Shown here piece after piece: positions 46,014-52,622 of a stretch of 64,000 nucleotides of DNA (position 1 is its first letter; the number at the start of each line of letters is the position of its first letter). Location: contig NC_090023.1 in NCBI RefSeq assembly GCF_037176765.1, forward strand, positions 202,524,506 to 202,588,505. Reading direction: 5' to 3'. This DNA comes from Anolis sagrei. Lineage: Eukaryota; Chordata; Lepidosauria; Squamata; Anolidae. A program made the translations under genes and the position numbers. The notes under the pieces are model-generated. The model did not search any database. It was not told where the DNA came from and saw only the letters and a list, made by a program, of their open reading frames with translations.

Positions 46014-49000
46014 AGGACCCCCTCCTCCAATTTATTAATGAGTATTGATTTTTTCCCCATTGATCACACAGGCCTAGTAAACACAAGTAGAATGATGCAC
46101 ATCTTAATAACATTTCCACAAGGTTAAATAGAACAAATAAATACATTTTCTCTCAATTTGATATGTCCTATTTTCTTAACCTTACTGATTCCGCGCTCAT
46201 CTCCCACTTGTATCCAACAGTTTTTATCCCCTCCTTTCCCCTGATGGGTGAGTGGCAGATTCCCATCTGGCCTCATTCATGGAGCCTTTGAAACCTCTGT
46301 GTTTGGAAAGCCTTGTGAATGAGGCCAGTTGGGGAGCTGCTGCCTCTCCGTTAGACTGAGGCCTGAGGGAGGTGAACGGTTTTCTCTTGCCTCTTGACTG
46401 ACGGTAAGGCAAGGCGGGGGGGGGGGGGGGGGGGCATTACATTGGCAACAAACCTCAAAATGGAGGTTTGCATTACAGTTGACGGCACGTTACACTCGAG
46501 TGAGTATGAGTAATCAAAATTGTATTATGTGCCCTGATCATTAAAATAGTCCTCATAAATGTAAGTATATTGAGTAAAAGAAAAGTTTTTTCCCATTCAG
46601 AAAGGAATCAATTATCTGGCTAATGCATATAGAACCAGTTGAACAGAAGTTGTTATGTTTTGCTGTCCATAGGTGGATGGAGAGAACGAGAGAAGGCCCG
46701 TGAAGACAGCTGGGGACCTCCACGAGATTCTAAACCTTCTGAAGATCGTGAATGGGATAGAGATAAAGATCGTGACAATGAAAAGGACCGAGAATTTGAC
46801 AAAGATCGTGAAGCTGACCGTGATACTGATGGTTTCCGACGCACAAGGTTTAATGTCACTACTTTTAAATAACATCGTTTTATTATAGGCCAGCCCCAAC
46901 CTGGGAATAGGCACATCAATTTTTCTATAGGTCAATATACAGAATAATATTTTATATACAATCTAGTATTACATTGCAGTCAGTGACTGGGATTTAGAGG
47001 AGCCATATTTTAAGAACAGTTCCCAATTAGTAATCAGCAGGCAAGACATACCTTTTTGCTAATTTTGCCATCATGTTTCAGTCAACAAAATATGCTTGTT
47101 TGTTGCAAGGATAAACTAGAGAAAAACTTACATAAATTAGAACATAACAGAATACAGGCATACCTCAGTTAACAAAACATCTGCTAGAGAAGTTACTTGT
47201 CACAAAGTCTTTTTATATCTGTCTAGCTGGAAGTCCTTTGGGCAGCATTGGACTGAAGGAGTGAAGGAAAACTGGAAAGGCATTTTGGTGCCCCGTTGAA
47301 TCAATTATAAACTTTGCAATAAGGCTCCAGTTGCAAAATAGTGGGATTCTGTTCTATTGTTGCTGTGTCTTCCTGCCTGCAATTGACAAAAGAAAATAGC
47401 AATTGCTTCCAGAATCCTTATTGAGTTTGTGAAAGATATAATTGTTTTGATTTTGCATTTAGATGGCTTGGTGTGCATTTAATATTAAAGCAGGTTCTAG
47501 ATTACGTGACTGATTAAGCCTGTTCTCTTGCAACATAACCTAGTAAAAGACTTTTGCATGGTACCAAAATAGCCTTTTCTATTATTAAAGGGATGATGCT
47601 GGCTGGAGAAGAGCGCCAGCTGAGGAAACTTCTAGCTGGAGAGACTCAGGACGTCGGGATGAAAGGGACCGAGGGGTCCGTGACTCTCGTGATGACCGGG
47701 GCAGTCGTGATCTCCGAGATCGACGTGTTGAAGAGAGGGAAAGGAGAGGGCCACCTCCTAGAACAGATAGGGAAGAAGGTAGGATCATGCTCCATTACGT
47801 TCTTTCCCCCTCTATGTGTAGTTGTACATATTTTAAGCATAGAGACAGTACAGCAGTGGTTCTCAGCCTTCCTAATGCCGCAGCGCCTTAATATAGTTCC
47901 TCATGTTGTGGTGATCCCCAACCACATTTTTTTTTATTTCTACTTCATACTGTTATGAATTGTAATGTAAATATCTGATATGCAGGATGTATTTTTATTT
48001 ACTAGACCAAATTTGGCACAAATACCTGATACACCCAAATTTAAATACTGGTGGAGTTGGGGGAGGATTGATTTTGTCATTTGGGAGTTGCAGTTGCTGG
48101 GATTTATAGTTAATCTACAATCAAAGAGCATTCTGAACTCCATCAAAATGGAATTGAACCAATCTTGGCACACAGAGCTCCCACGACCAAAAGAAAATAC
48201 TGGAAGTGTTTGGTGGGTATTGACTTTGAGTTTTGGAGTTGTAGTTCACCTACATCCAGAGAGCACTGTGGACTCAAACAGTGAAGAATCTGGACCAAAT
48301 ACTCAATATGCCCAAATGTGAACTCTGATGGAGTTTGGGGAAAATCGACTTTGACATTTAGGAGTTGTAGTTGCTGAGATTTATAGTTCATCTACAATCA
48401 AAAATCAAAAATTATTCTAAACGCAGCCCATAATGGATCTGCATCAAGCTCGGCACACTACTTGCATGGCCAACATTGCATACTGGTGAAGTTGGGGAGA
48501 GCCTTTTTTAAATTCTGAGAGTTGTAGTTCACCAACACTCAGAGAACACTCTCTACCAAACTAGTGATGGAACTAGTAAACTTGCCACGCAAAGGAGCCC
48601 TCCCCTTGGCTGAGAGGCCAGCTGAGAGGTCAGCCAATCACAGTGGATGAGGGCTTTTGGTGGGAGAATTCGCCGTCCATTTCCAAAAAGGATGAGAAGA
48701 TCAGGTGGAGAGATCTTCAGCCTTCTCTGCCAAAGGGGCACCTTAGATAATCAGAAATATGTGTTTTTGATGGTCCTTGGAGACCCCTCTAACCCGCCCC
48801 CCCAGGGGTCCCAACCCCTCGGTTGGGAAACGCTGCAATAGAGCCTTACAAATAATCCAAGGGAGAGCTTTCCAAACTGTGCTGTGACACGTTAGTGTGT
48901 TGTGCAAATGTAATGAGAAACCTCTGAGTCTATGTGAAATAACCATTAAATCATATATATATTAAAAAAATATAAATGAAAAGGGTTTCATGAGATACAT

Positions 49001-49892
49001 TGTGCCTCCATATCTTTTATTGTTACAATCTGTGTATAAGTCCATGTCACATAAGGAGTTGGCTTAACCTCCGGTTTGCTATTAAGACTGAATTACTATG
49101 TTGCGAAATGATGCATGTCTTAACTGCTAGAGAAATACTTCTAGTGTGTGACCCTAAGGGTGAACTTGCAATGTGACTTGCTCAATCCTTAAATTCGGGA
49201 CTGAAAAACAGTTTCTTTTATTCCAGAACTGCACAACTTGTGGCTCTCCAGATGCTTTGGACTTCAGCTCCCAGAATTCCTGAACTATGGACAAACTGAC
49301 TAGACATTCTGGAAGTTGGAGGCCCAGGCAGTTGGGTGGCCACAGGTTGTGCAGGTTTGCAGTCTGTTTTGTTCTATTCTTCAATTCTAAAGTATATCAG
49401 TTTACCATATATATAAATCATATTTTTACCTCATTACATACTTATATTCCAAGTTTCATAGTTGATTATTCTTTCTTTAAAAAAATCTTGTTTTGTGACT
49501 GTTTATGTCATTAAAAAAATCATCCAGTGGAACTGTGGCTGTCCCTTCTGAGCTTCTTCAGTACTATTTTGATTGGCCCAGATTCCATGATATTTGCCTG
49601 GATTTGCTTATTCTCAGCAGCAATGAATAAGACATTGTTAAAATGTCGACATTTTATTCTTCCAGGGAGCTCCTGGAGACGTAGTGATGACAGAAAGGAG
49701 GAACGTGAAGAACGTGAACCTGTCCGAAGACCACCTCCTTCCACTCCTGTTTCTAAAGAGCGAGAAAAAGATGACGAGAAGGAGAAGGGTGGTGCCTGGA
49801 GAACAGAAAAGGAGAAAGAGAAAGAACGGGAAGTTCTCCGGCGCACTAAAAATGAAACTGATGAAGATGGTTGGACCACTGTGCGGCGTTAA
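19192..49892 (+). CDS. EIF3A: Eukaryotic translation initiation factor 3 subunit A
   Basis: 22 coding exons: 19192-19240, 23560-23750, 24152-24288, 24652-24815, 25114-25313, 26100-26308, 26515-26686, 27857-27961, 29314-29412, 31720-31836, 32690-32875, 35268-35615, 36079-36183, 36293-36406, 37488-37610, 38399-38552, 38782-38966, 41286-41374, 42364-43418, 46673-46847, 47591-47778, 49666-49892. Total 4392 nt, 1463 residues plus stop; all junctions are GT/AG and in phase. eIF3a is the scaffold of the cytoplasmic eIF3 complex on the 40S ribosome. The N-terminal helical repeats and PCI domain (about 315-540) assemble the core. The charged helical region (about 545-890) is known to bind eIF3b/g/i. 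The decapeptide repeats (about 973-1250) are known to contact eIF4B. The C-terminus [13 protein letters not shown] is the family ending. Human eIF3a has 1382 residues; the extra length lies mostly in the repeats. Start ATG has A at -3. The gene looks intact. Confidence 0.97.
19524..20342 (+). mobile_element. Tigger-like (pogo-type) DNA transposon with internal tandem repeats
   Basis: Ends are inverted (CACGTTGAGTGTCCCTTTCC at the left; GGATAAGATGATGCTCAA at the right), flanked by TA on both sides (19522-19523, 20343-20344). The interior is a 101-bp unit repeated about six times, with units beginning near 19627, 19728, 19829, 19931, 20033 and 20134 and containing CCCAAGTCTAAATACAAAAT and GAAGGTAATTTTATACACAA. 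There is no transposase. The Tigger assignment rests on recall of the end and body sequence. Confidence 0.72.
20495..20832 (+). mobile_element. tRNA-derived lizard SINE (type 1), full length
   Basis: A-box-like TGGTGCAGTGGGTTAAAC and B-box-like GGTTTGAATCTGGGG mark a tRNA-derived head. The body has CATGACAGACACATGACTTT and GTTGGACATGACTAGACTTA, and the tail is a run of ACCTTT-type repeats. The ACCTTT tail is the kind described for Sauria SINEs. Other copies are at 28468, 36474 and (partial) 54092. It lies in EIF3A intron 1, sense. Confidence 0.8.
21624..21752. mobile_element. Palindromic MITE (type B)
   Basis: TACACACAGCTGAATAAAAT at the left and ATTCAGCTGTGTGGAAGAAG at the right form the inverted ends, with CAAAGCAGATATTGTGGGAG inside. 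It lies in EIF3A intron 1. Confidence 0.6.
21765..21930 (-). mobile_element. Old LINE remnant, antisense (tentative)
   Basis: TAGCCAATGGAGCTGTTGCA and CATGTAGAGCACAGTACAGTAGTCC-like words resemble the reverse complement of the L2-type ORF2 3' region seen intact at 15968-17090. It is strongly decayed. Confidence 0.4.
23560..23750 (+). CDS. EIF3A: EIF3A coding exon 2
   Basis: 191 nt, acceptor TTTTTTCAG, donor GTAAAA. It encodes residues 17-80: [40 protein letters not shown] and [20 protein letters not shown] up to ICQQ. Every residue fits the eIF3a N-terminal repeat region. Confidence 0.97.
24152..24288 (+). CDS. EIF3A: EIF3A coding exon 3
   Basis: 137 nt, acceptor TTGCTGTAG, donor GTAGGC. 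It encodes [40 protein letters not shown] and IQTPE, then two bases of a split serine codon. Confidence 0.97.
24652..24815 (+). CDS. EIF3A: EIF3A coding exon 4
   Basis: 164 nt, acceptor TTATTTTTAG, donor GTAAAT. It encodes [40 protein letters not shown] and [15 protein letters not shown] plus one base. Confidence 0.97.
25114..25313 (+). CDS. EIF3A: EIF3A coding exon 5
   Basis: 200 nt, acceptor AATCTTGCAG, donor GTATGT. It encodes [60 protein letters not shown] and ISMELWQ; phase 0 at the end. Confidence 0.97.
25605..26085 (-). mobile_element. L2/CR1-type LINE 3' end, antisense in EIF3A intron 5
   Basis: The minus strand encodes [40 protein letters not shown] and [16 protein letters not shown], the ORF2 C-terminus of the LINE also seen at 9262-10078. 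The 3' tail is at the left (TTATTTTATTTATTTACCAT on plus). It ends about 15 bp before exon 6, with only the polypyrimidine tract between. Confidence 0.78.
26100..26308 (+). CDS. EIF3A: EIF3A coding exon 6
   Basis: 209 nt, acceptor TTTATTTCAG, donor GTGGGA. It encodes [60 protein letters not shown] and KNLTQEEMQ plus two bases of a split arginine. Confidence 0.97.
26515..26686 (+). CDS. EIF3A: EIF3A coding exon 7
   Basis: 172 nt, acceptor TTTTCTGCAG, donor GTGGGT. It encodes (R)[40 protein letters not shown] and [17 protein letters not shown], entering the PCI domain. Intron 7 (1.2 kb) shows no element I recognise. Confidence 0.97.
27857..27961 (+). CDS. EIF3A: EIF3A coding exon 8
   Basis: 105 nt, acceptor ATTTCTTCTAG, donor GTAAGT. 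It encodes [20 protein letters not shown] and [15 protein letters not shown], part of the PCI region. Confidence 0.96.
28468..28680 (+). mobile_element. tRNA-derived SINE (type 1), 3'-truncated
   Basis: A box TGGTGCAGTGAGTTAAAC and B box GGTTTGAATCCGCGG, then the body to GTCATGTCAGCCACATG; the distal third of the family and the ACCTTT tail are missing. It lies in EIF3A intron 8. Confidence 0.75.
29314..29412 (+). CDS. EIF3A: EIF3A coding exon 9
   Basis: 99 nt, acceptor TTCTGTACAG, donor GTAATG. It encodes [20 protein letters not shown] and [13 protein letters not shown] (PCI domain). Confidence 0.96.
29824..30170. mobile_element. hAT MITE (CATTGGTTCCCAAACTG ends)
   Basis: 347 bp beginning CATTGGTTCCCAAACTGTGG and ending GGTTGGGAACCACTG, flanked by a perfect 8-bp duplication AAATAGAT (29816-29823, 30171-30178). 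A decayed relative of its interior lies near 51405-51500. It is non-coding, in EIF3A intron 9. Confidence 0.85.
31020..31405 (+). mobile_element. LINE 3' end (ORF2 C-terminus, tentative L2-like)
   Basis: The frame [20 protein letters not shown], then PSL and [10 protein letters not shown], matches the ORF2 end found in fish and reptile LINEs (pattern ALQRVV.TAQ.IIG..LPS). It ends with a tail CAATAAAGTTATTGTA. It is broken and lies in intron 9, sense. Confidence 0.6.
31720..31836 (+). CDS. EIF3A: EIF3A coding exon 10
   Basis: 117 nt, acceptor ATTCTACAG, donor GTAAGT. It encodes [20 protein letters not shown] and [19 protein letters not shown] (PCI domain). Confidence 0.97.
32480..32635 (+). 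mobile_element. LINE 3' end (L2/CR1-type tail)
   Basis: GGCTTGGCCCCATGTAAGCC followed by CCAAGTCCCTTTGGGGAG and GTCATAAAAACTAAG is the family tail. It ends 55 bp before exon 11. No coding remains. Confidence 0.6.
32690..32875 (+). CDS. EIF3A: EIF3A coding exon 11
   Basis: 186 nt, acceptor ATTTTAAAAG, donor GTATGT. It encodes [40 protein letters not shown] and [20 protein letters not shown] plus LL, closing the PCI domain. The acceptor is purine-rich near the AG, weaker than its neighbours. Confidence 0.95.
33675..33810. mobile_element. Short hAT MITE in EIF3A intron 11
   Basis: 136 bp beginning CTGTGGTTCTCATCGTGTGG and ending CAGGTTGAGAATCACTG, flanked by TCTTAAAC/TCGTAAAC (33667-33674, 33811-33818; one mismatch in 8). 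Confidence 0.7.
34249..34522. mobile_element. Non-autonomous DNA transposon with CTCGAG-type ends (copy 2)
   Basis: TATACTTGAGTATAAGTC at the left mirrors GGCTTATACTCGAGTATATA at the right. The interior is (AAT)n-rich. It is a shorter relative of 436-1241, in EIF3A intron 11. Confidence 0.7.
34715..34885. mobile_element. Tigger/MER2-like fragment (tentative)
   Basis: CCGCTGGGGTTTGGTTCCAG, CATGGATACCAAAACGTG and GAATGCTCAA resemble the end of Tigger-type elements. It is similar to 57085-57265. Only one end is clear. Confidence 0.45.
35268..35615 (+). CDS. EIF3A: EIF3A coding exon 12
   Basis: 348 nt, acceptor CTTTTACAG, donor GTAAGA. It encodes 116 residues of the charged helical region, including [40 protein letters not shown] and [20 protein letters not shown] up to FKDIDIE. 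The frame starts [17 protein letters not shown]. Confidence 0.97.
36079..36183 (+). CDS. EIF3A: EIF3A coding exon 13
   Basis: 105 nt, acceptor TTGATTTTAG, donor GTATAA. It encodes [20 protein letters not shown] and [15 protein letters not shown]. Intron 13 is only 109 bp. Confidence 0.97.
36293..36406 (+). CDS. EIF3A: EIF3A coding exon 14
   Basis: 114 nt, acceptor TTCTTTTTAG, donor GTGAGG. It encodes [20 protein letters not shown] and [18 protein letters not shown]. Confidence 0.97.
36474..36809 (+). mobile_element. tRNA-derived SINE (type 1) with target duplication
   Basis: A box TGGTGCAGTGGGTTAAAC, B box AGTTCAAATCC, and the type 1 body with GTTGTCCACATGACCTAGG. A perfect 13-bp duplication TAGACCATTCGTA flanks it (36461-36473, 36810-36822). 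The tail is a degenerate form of the ACCTTT repeat. It lies in EIF3A intron 14, sense. Confidence 0.88.
37488..37610 (+). CDS. EIF3A: EIF3A coding exon 15
   Basis: 123 nt, acceptor TGCATTACAG, donor GTAAAT. It encodes [40 protein letters not shown] and E. Confidence 0.97.
37870..37986 (+). ncRNA. Candidate H/ACA snoRNA in EIF3A intron 15 (SNORA19-like position)
   Basis: Two stem-loops are followed by ACA three bases from the end (ACATCT at 37981-37986). Hairpin 1 has a strong stem, ATTTAGC with GCTAAAT, above a possible lower stem TGCAG/CTGCA. Hairpin 2 can pair CCAAGTTCC with GGAATTGG. The H box between them is not a clean ANANNA (CAGAGTTT is nearest). Mammalian EIF3A hosts SNORA19 in an intron, which makes the location suggestive. 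I did not recall the SNORA19 sequence well enough to align it. Confidence 0.35.
38399..38552 (+). CDS. EIF3A: EIF3A coding exon 16
   Basis: 154 nt, acceptor ATATTTCAG, donor GTAAAT. It encodes [40 protein letters not shown] and [11 protein letters not shown] plus one base. Confidence 0.97.
38782..38966 (+). CDS. EIF3A: EIF3A coding exon 17
   Basis: 185 nt, acceptor TTTGGGCAG, donor GTAAGT. It encodes [40 protein letters not shown] and [20 protein letters not shown] plus RK. Intron 17 is 2.3 kb: a CR1 sits at 40165-41190, and 39000-39500 holds an unidentified segment with a poly-G tract. Confidence 0.97.
40165..41190 (+). mobile_element. CR1 LINE, 5'-truncated
   Basis: Translated pieces: [19 protein letters not shown] and IIKFADDTK (reverse-transcriptase core), then [33 protein letters not shown] and [20 protein letters not shown], the typical CR1 C-terminus. 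The 3' end is GGACTGGATGGCC...TTTGATTCTATGATTCT, with the short CR1 terminal repeat. Several stops make it dead. It lies in EIF3A intron 17, sense. Confidence 0.92.
41286..41374 (+). CDS. EIF3A: EIF3A coding exon 18
   Basis: 89 nt, acceptor AAATGTAG, donor GTAGCA. It encodes [20 protein letters not shown] and SEWRRPPPE plus two bases of arginine, corresponding to human DSRWGDRDSEGTWRKGPEAD. The acceptor has a poor pyrimidine tract but homology is firm. Confidence 0.94.
41645..41725 (+). mobile_element. LINE 3' tail
   Basis: GGTGAGAAAAGTGGTATATAAATACTG-type tail plus (AAAT)n. No body is left. Confidence 0.4.
41911..42059. mobile_element. Palindromic MITE (type B), full length
   Basis: GGGCCCTTCCACACAGCCCT at the left and AGGGCTGTGTGGAAGGGCCC at the right are perfect inverted ends. 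The interior mirrors too: TATCAAGGCAGAAAATCCCA and GGGATTTTCTACCTTGATA. Target duplication is uncertain (AGA or less). It lies in EIF3A intron 18. Confidence 0.8.
42364..43418 (+). CDS. EIF3A: EIF3A coding exon 19 (decapeptide-repeat exon)
   Basis: 1055 nt, acceptor TGAATAG, donor GTAAAA. It encodes residues 916-1267: a linker ([20 protein letters not shown]...) then about 28 tandem decapeptides of the form [10 protein letters not shown] or [10 protein letters not shown], ending [11 protein letters not shown]. At the DNA level this is a coding minisatellite of about 30 bp. The repeats are more uniform (LDDDRxPRRG) than in the human protein, and the array is longer. Long open frames on the other strand and in the +1 frame are shadows of it. 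Confidence 0.97.
43548..43680 (-). mobile_element. tRNA-derived SINE (type 2), antisense fragment
   Basis: On plus: GAGTGATTTGAGAAACTGCA, CTGGTGTGAGAGAATTGGC and TTTTACCATCCTGTGGGAGG, the reverse complement of the 14118-14335 SINE body. It lies in EIF3A intron 19. Confidence 0.65.
44850..45015 (-). mobile_element. LINE 3' end, antisense
   Basis: On plus: TTTATTTATTTACTATATTT, ACCCTGCCCTTCTCAAC and GACTCAAGGCGGCTTACAT, the reverse complement of the L2/CR1-type tail. Confidence 0.6.
45480..46012 (+). mobile_element. L2/CR1-type LINE 3' end
   Basis: CCCCTACGCTGGCAATCTTC and GAATCTGAAAACCTGGTTAT encode a remnant of the ORF2 end (RRNLKTWLF). The tail reads CATGTAAGCCGCCCCGAGAT and then (TTA)n. 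It lies in EIF3A intron 19, sense. Confidence 0.7.
46673..46847 (+). CDS. EIF3A: EIF3A coding exon 20
   Basis: 175 nt, acceptor TGTCCATAG. It encodes [58 protein letters not shown] plus two bases of arginine. The donor CAAG|GTTTAA is weak at +3 to +6; read-through would add only FNVTTFK before a stop. Exon 21 restores the expected reading, so the donor is used. Confidence 0.94.
47591..47778 (+). CDS. EIF3A: EIF3A coding exon 21
   Basis: 188 nt, acceptor TATTAAAG, donor GTAGGA. It encodes (R)[40 protein letters not shown] and [20 protein letters not shown] plus EE, matching human GGWRRGPAEESSSWRDSSRR. Confidence 0.96.
47854..48835 (+). mobile_element. SPIN-like non-autonomous hAT (copy 2)
   Basis: 982 bp from CAGTGGTTCTCAGCCTTCC to GGTTGGGAAACGCTG. 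Flanking octamers CAGTACAG and CAATAGAG agree at 6 of 8 positions, a decayed target duplication. The interior has the same modules as 5581-6326, plus an extra segment near 48400-48750. It lies in EIF3A intron 21, sense. Confidence 0.75.
49225..49355. mobile_element. hAT-like MITE fragment
   Basis: CAGAACTGCACAACTTGTGG at the left and CCACAGGTTGTGCAGGTTTG at the right are inverted ends. The interior contains GGACTTCAGCTCCCAGAATT. It lies in EIF3A intron 21. Confidence 0.6.
49666..49892 (+). CDS. EIF3A: EIF3A coding exon 22 (terminal)
   Basis: 227 nt, acceptor TTCTTCCAG. It encodes [60 protein letters not shown] and [15 protein letters not shown], then TAA at 49890-49892. The last 15 residues are those of human eIF3a. 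Confidence 0.97.
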
Positions 49893-50955
49893 GTTCAAGG
49901 CCCTGAATGGCTTTAAATTGGTGTTTAGCATTGATTTGATAACATGTTATAATAATATTGGTGCTTTAACACTCTTGAATTGGAATCTATTAACAATTTT
50001 TTTCTAGGTGATGTGAAGGCATGAAATATCTTCCTCTTATGTAAACTGATCATGCAGAGAACTTGCAATTCAAAGTTGGAAATTAAATACAGGTTATTTG
50101 AAATTTCAAAAGTTGTATATGTCACAGATCGCTTGGTGGTAAGAAATAAAAAATATGAACTCTGTAGTTACCTTTGAGTGGCATGTATAGCTCAGTCAAA
50201 AATAAAACCTGGTTTTTATTTTAACTAGCTCTTCACCTGGAAATGGGTGTGATCTACAAAGCATATGTTTGAAAGTACACTTCTAGTTACTTAAAGTGAA
50301 CGCTTTGTAAGACTGTTCTGTCTAAAGTAAATATAAGTGGAAAATTCCTATATTGATGGCAAGAGGTTTTTGCTGGTGGTATTATATCAATTCAGTATGT
50401 TTTAATTTGAATTAATACACAAGTATGTGTTACAAATCTTTTAGCTACACTGGGATTTTTTTGGGGTAGATTACTTGAATGCATACACTCTTATCAAGCC
50501 ATTTTTCCAGTTTTTGGTTTTCATAATGAATGCCACTGCAATGTCAAAACAAGAAAGACTTTTAAAACTTAAAAGCATTTGAAAAAGCATAGTGCTGAGA
50601 GTTGTCCTTTTTTCCTGCTGCATATAAACTTTTTTTTCCTGTTGCATATGCTTTTTCTGTTATTGATAATTCATGCTTTCTGAAGCATTTATATACAGTG
50701 TCATATTTCAAATATATGCTCTGAAGGAACTGCTCACTTACTCCCCCCCCCCCCCCCCACCTTCTTTCCCAATTTCTTGTCTTCAGGGTAAGTGCTTTAC
50801 CATTAAAAACCAAGTGCTTTGTAGTAAGGGCTGGGTTGACTTCAATTTTGGGGGTGAATTAGCAAAGTTAATGATTGTTTTTAATTGAAGCCAACACAGA
50901 ACTTGCTGCTATGTGTTACCTTCAATGATAAATAAACTTAACAAAATAAGGTGGT
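49893..50955 (+). terminator. EIF3A 3' UTR and polyadenylation signals
   Basis: About 1 kb of AT-rich DNA after the stop. AATAAA hexamers lie at 50145-50150, 50201-50206 and 50931-50936; the last, followed by a GT/T-rich stretch (GGTGGTTTTTTTTGTTGTTG), is the likely main end. A C tract is at 50742-50758. The earlier hexamers could give short 3' UTR forms. Confidence 0.6.
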
Positions 50956-51904
50956 TTTTTTTGTTGTTGTGGCTCCTTCATTAACACTTCAGCCTTGTGT
51001 AATGATAATAATCCACCTTGAATCACTGCTAGGTCATTACACAGCTGTGATTTAGGGAGATGGCTACTTTTGGATTTGAGAACCCAAAGAATTCTTATCT
51101 TTTACTGATTCCCTCTGACCCAAAATATTTTGTCATTTTTAATAGCTAAGAGCAAACTTCTGGATAGAGACCAGTTGAACATATGTAATTCACCATGGAT
51201 CTCTTGCTCCTACCATGGTTTTCTTGGGAAGAGTACATAAAGAAATTAGTGGACAGTGATCTTTATGAGGTAGATCGCGCTGGCCAGCACACATTTTGAT
51301 GCCTCATATACCTGTTTCTGGGTATATTTGAACTGCTTGCTGTCAGTGTTCCCCTACCAGCTCCGTTTTTTGAGATAATGAACATACCTCATGTATCAGT
51401 CTTCATCTGCTCACCCACAGAAAATCATGATAATCATATCTTAAGAAACTAGAGCTGATGTAATCTATTCCAATGCAATTTTCTGAATTGGTGTCCCAAA
51501 TTACCTCAAGATCATGCAGGCCTACAAACCAAGAAATGTTTTGTTGGGCTGTATAGTTGTGAGCTGATACATATAGCTAGTTGAGGGGAGCAGCAAAATG
51601 TAGCTAGTTGTGGTCAGCTGCTAGACATGTAGCTAAACTGCAACTCTTGAGACAATTACAGTATCAAAGGTGCACCACAGTGTAAATTACTAAGAAATAG
51701 GGGCTTCACAACATGCAAATCAAGTGTAGACCAGTTACACTTATTTTTTGCTTTTTACATTACTTTAGCAGATGTTTATGTCAATGTAACTTTAATCCTT
51801 TCAATGTAATACAGTTTATTCATCAGTGCCTTGGGTGAAACTTTCAGGGATGAAAATTATTAATGGAGAAGTAGCAAGTAGTAATCCTGCAATTTCAGAA
51901 AATA

Positions 51905-52380
51905 GCAGACCTCACAACCTCTGAGGATACCTGCCATAGATGCAGGTGAAATGTCAGGAGAGAATGCTTCTAGAACAGGGGACCCCAAACTAAGGTCCGG
52001 GGGCTAGATAAGGCCCTCCAAGATCATTTACCCGGTCCTCGCTCAGGGTCAATCTAAGTCTGAAACGACTTGAAAGCACACAACAATAACAACAGTCCTG
52101 TCTCATCAGCCAAAAGCAGACCCACACTTCCCATTGAAATACTAAGTTTATATTTGTTCAAATTGTTCTTCATTTTAATTATTGTATTGTTTTAAGGTGT
52201 TTTTGCACTACAAATAAGATATGTGCAGTGTGCATAGGAATTCATTCATTTTTTTTCCAAATTATAATCTGGCCCTCTTAAGAGTTTGAGGGACTGTGAC
52301 CTGGCCCTCTGTTTAAAAAGTTTGAGGACCCCTGTTCTAGAACATGGCCATACAGCCCAAAAAACCTACAGGAACCCATT
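51905..52380. mobile_element. Fold-back family fragment split by a hAT
   Basis: CCTCTGAGGATACCTGCCAT, GCAGGTGAAATGTCAGGAGA and GAATGCTTCTAGAA are followed, after the inserted hAT, by TTCTAGAACATGGCCATACA and AGCCCAAAAAACC. The two halves join exactly if the hAT and one copy of its target duplication are set aside. The fold-back repeat is thus older than the hAT. Confidence 0.7.
51976..52334 (+). mobile_element. hAT MITE (CAGGGGACCCC ends), nested
   Basis: 359 bp, from CAGGGGACCCCAAACTAAGG to GTTTGAGGACCCCTG, with a perfect 8-bp duplication TTCTAGAA on both sides (51968-51975, 52335-52342). It belongs to the same family as the larger element at 53449-54704. Confidence 0.88.
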
Positions 52381-52575
52381 TGAACATGCTTATGCCATTT
52401 CTTTGGCTGGTACATGTAAGGAATAAACATAATTTTGAATACCCCACACTACTTTGGGAATTCAAGCCAGTTGAGACAACAGTGTAAAAGATTTTTTGCC
52501 TGAAGCCATCTTTTCCTTAAGTTGCAAAATTATTCATTGAGTTGACTTGACAGCATGGTTTAAATTTAATTGAGT

Positions 52576-52622
52576 TCCATGTAACATAATTAATTAAATT
52601 AATTTAATTACGTTACATGGAA
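52576..52622. repeat. AT-rich inverted repeat
   Basis: TCCATGTAACATAATTAATT is mirrored by AATTTAATTACGTTACATGG, a stem of about 20 bp with few mismatches. No further structure is seen; it could be the core of a worn MITE. Confidence 0.5.

Larger units (their letters stand above)
43811..46507. mobile_element. Large DNA-type element with inverted ends, interrupted by LINEs
   Basis: The left end CATATTTACTCGATTGTAAT is mirrored by TTACACTCGAGTGAGTATG at the right. Both flanks share a module with CCTGATGG...AGTGGCAG and CATTCATAG/GAATGAGGCC words (43920-44340 and 46228-46440). LINE 3' ends sit inside (44850-45015 and 45480-46012). A poly-G run lies near 46418. No transposase is seen. It fills most of EIF3A intron 19. 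Reading it as one element is inference from the ends. Confidence 0.5.
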
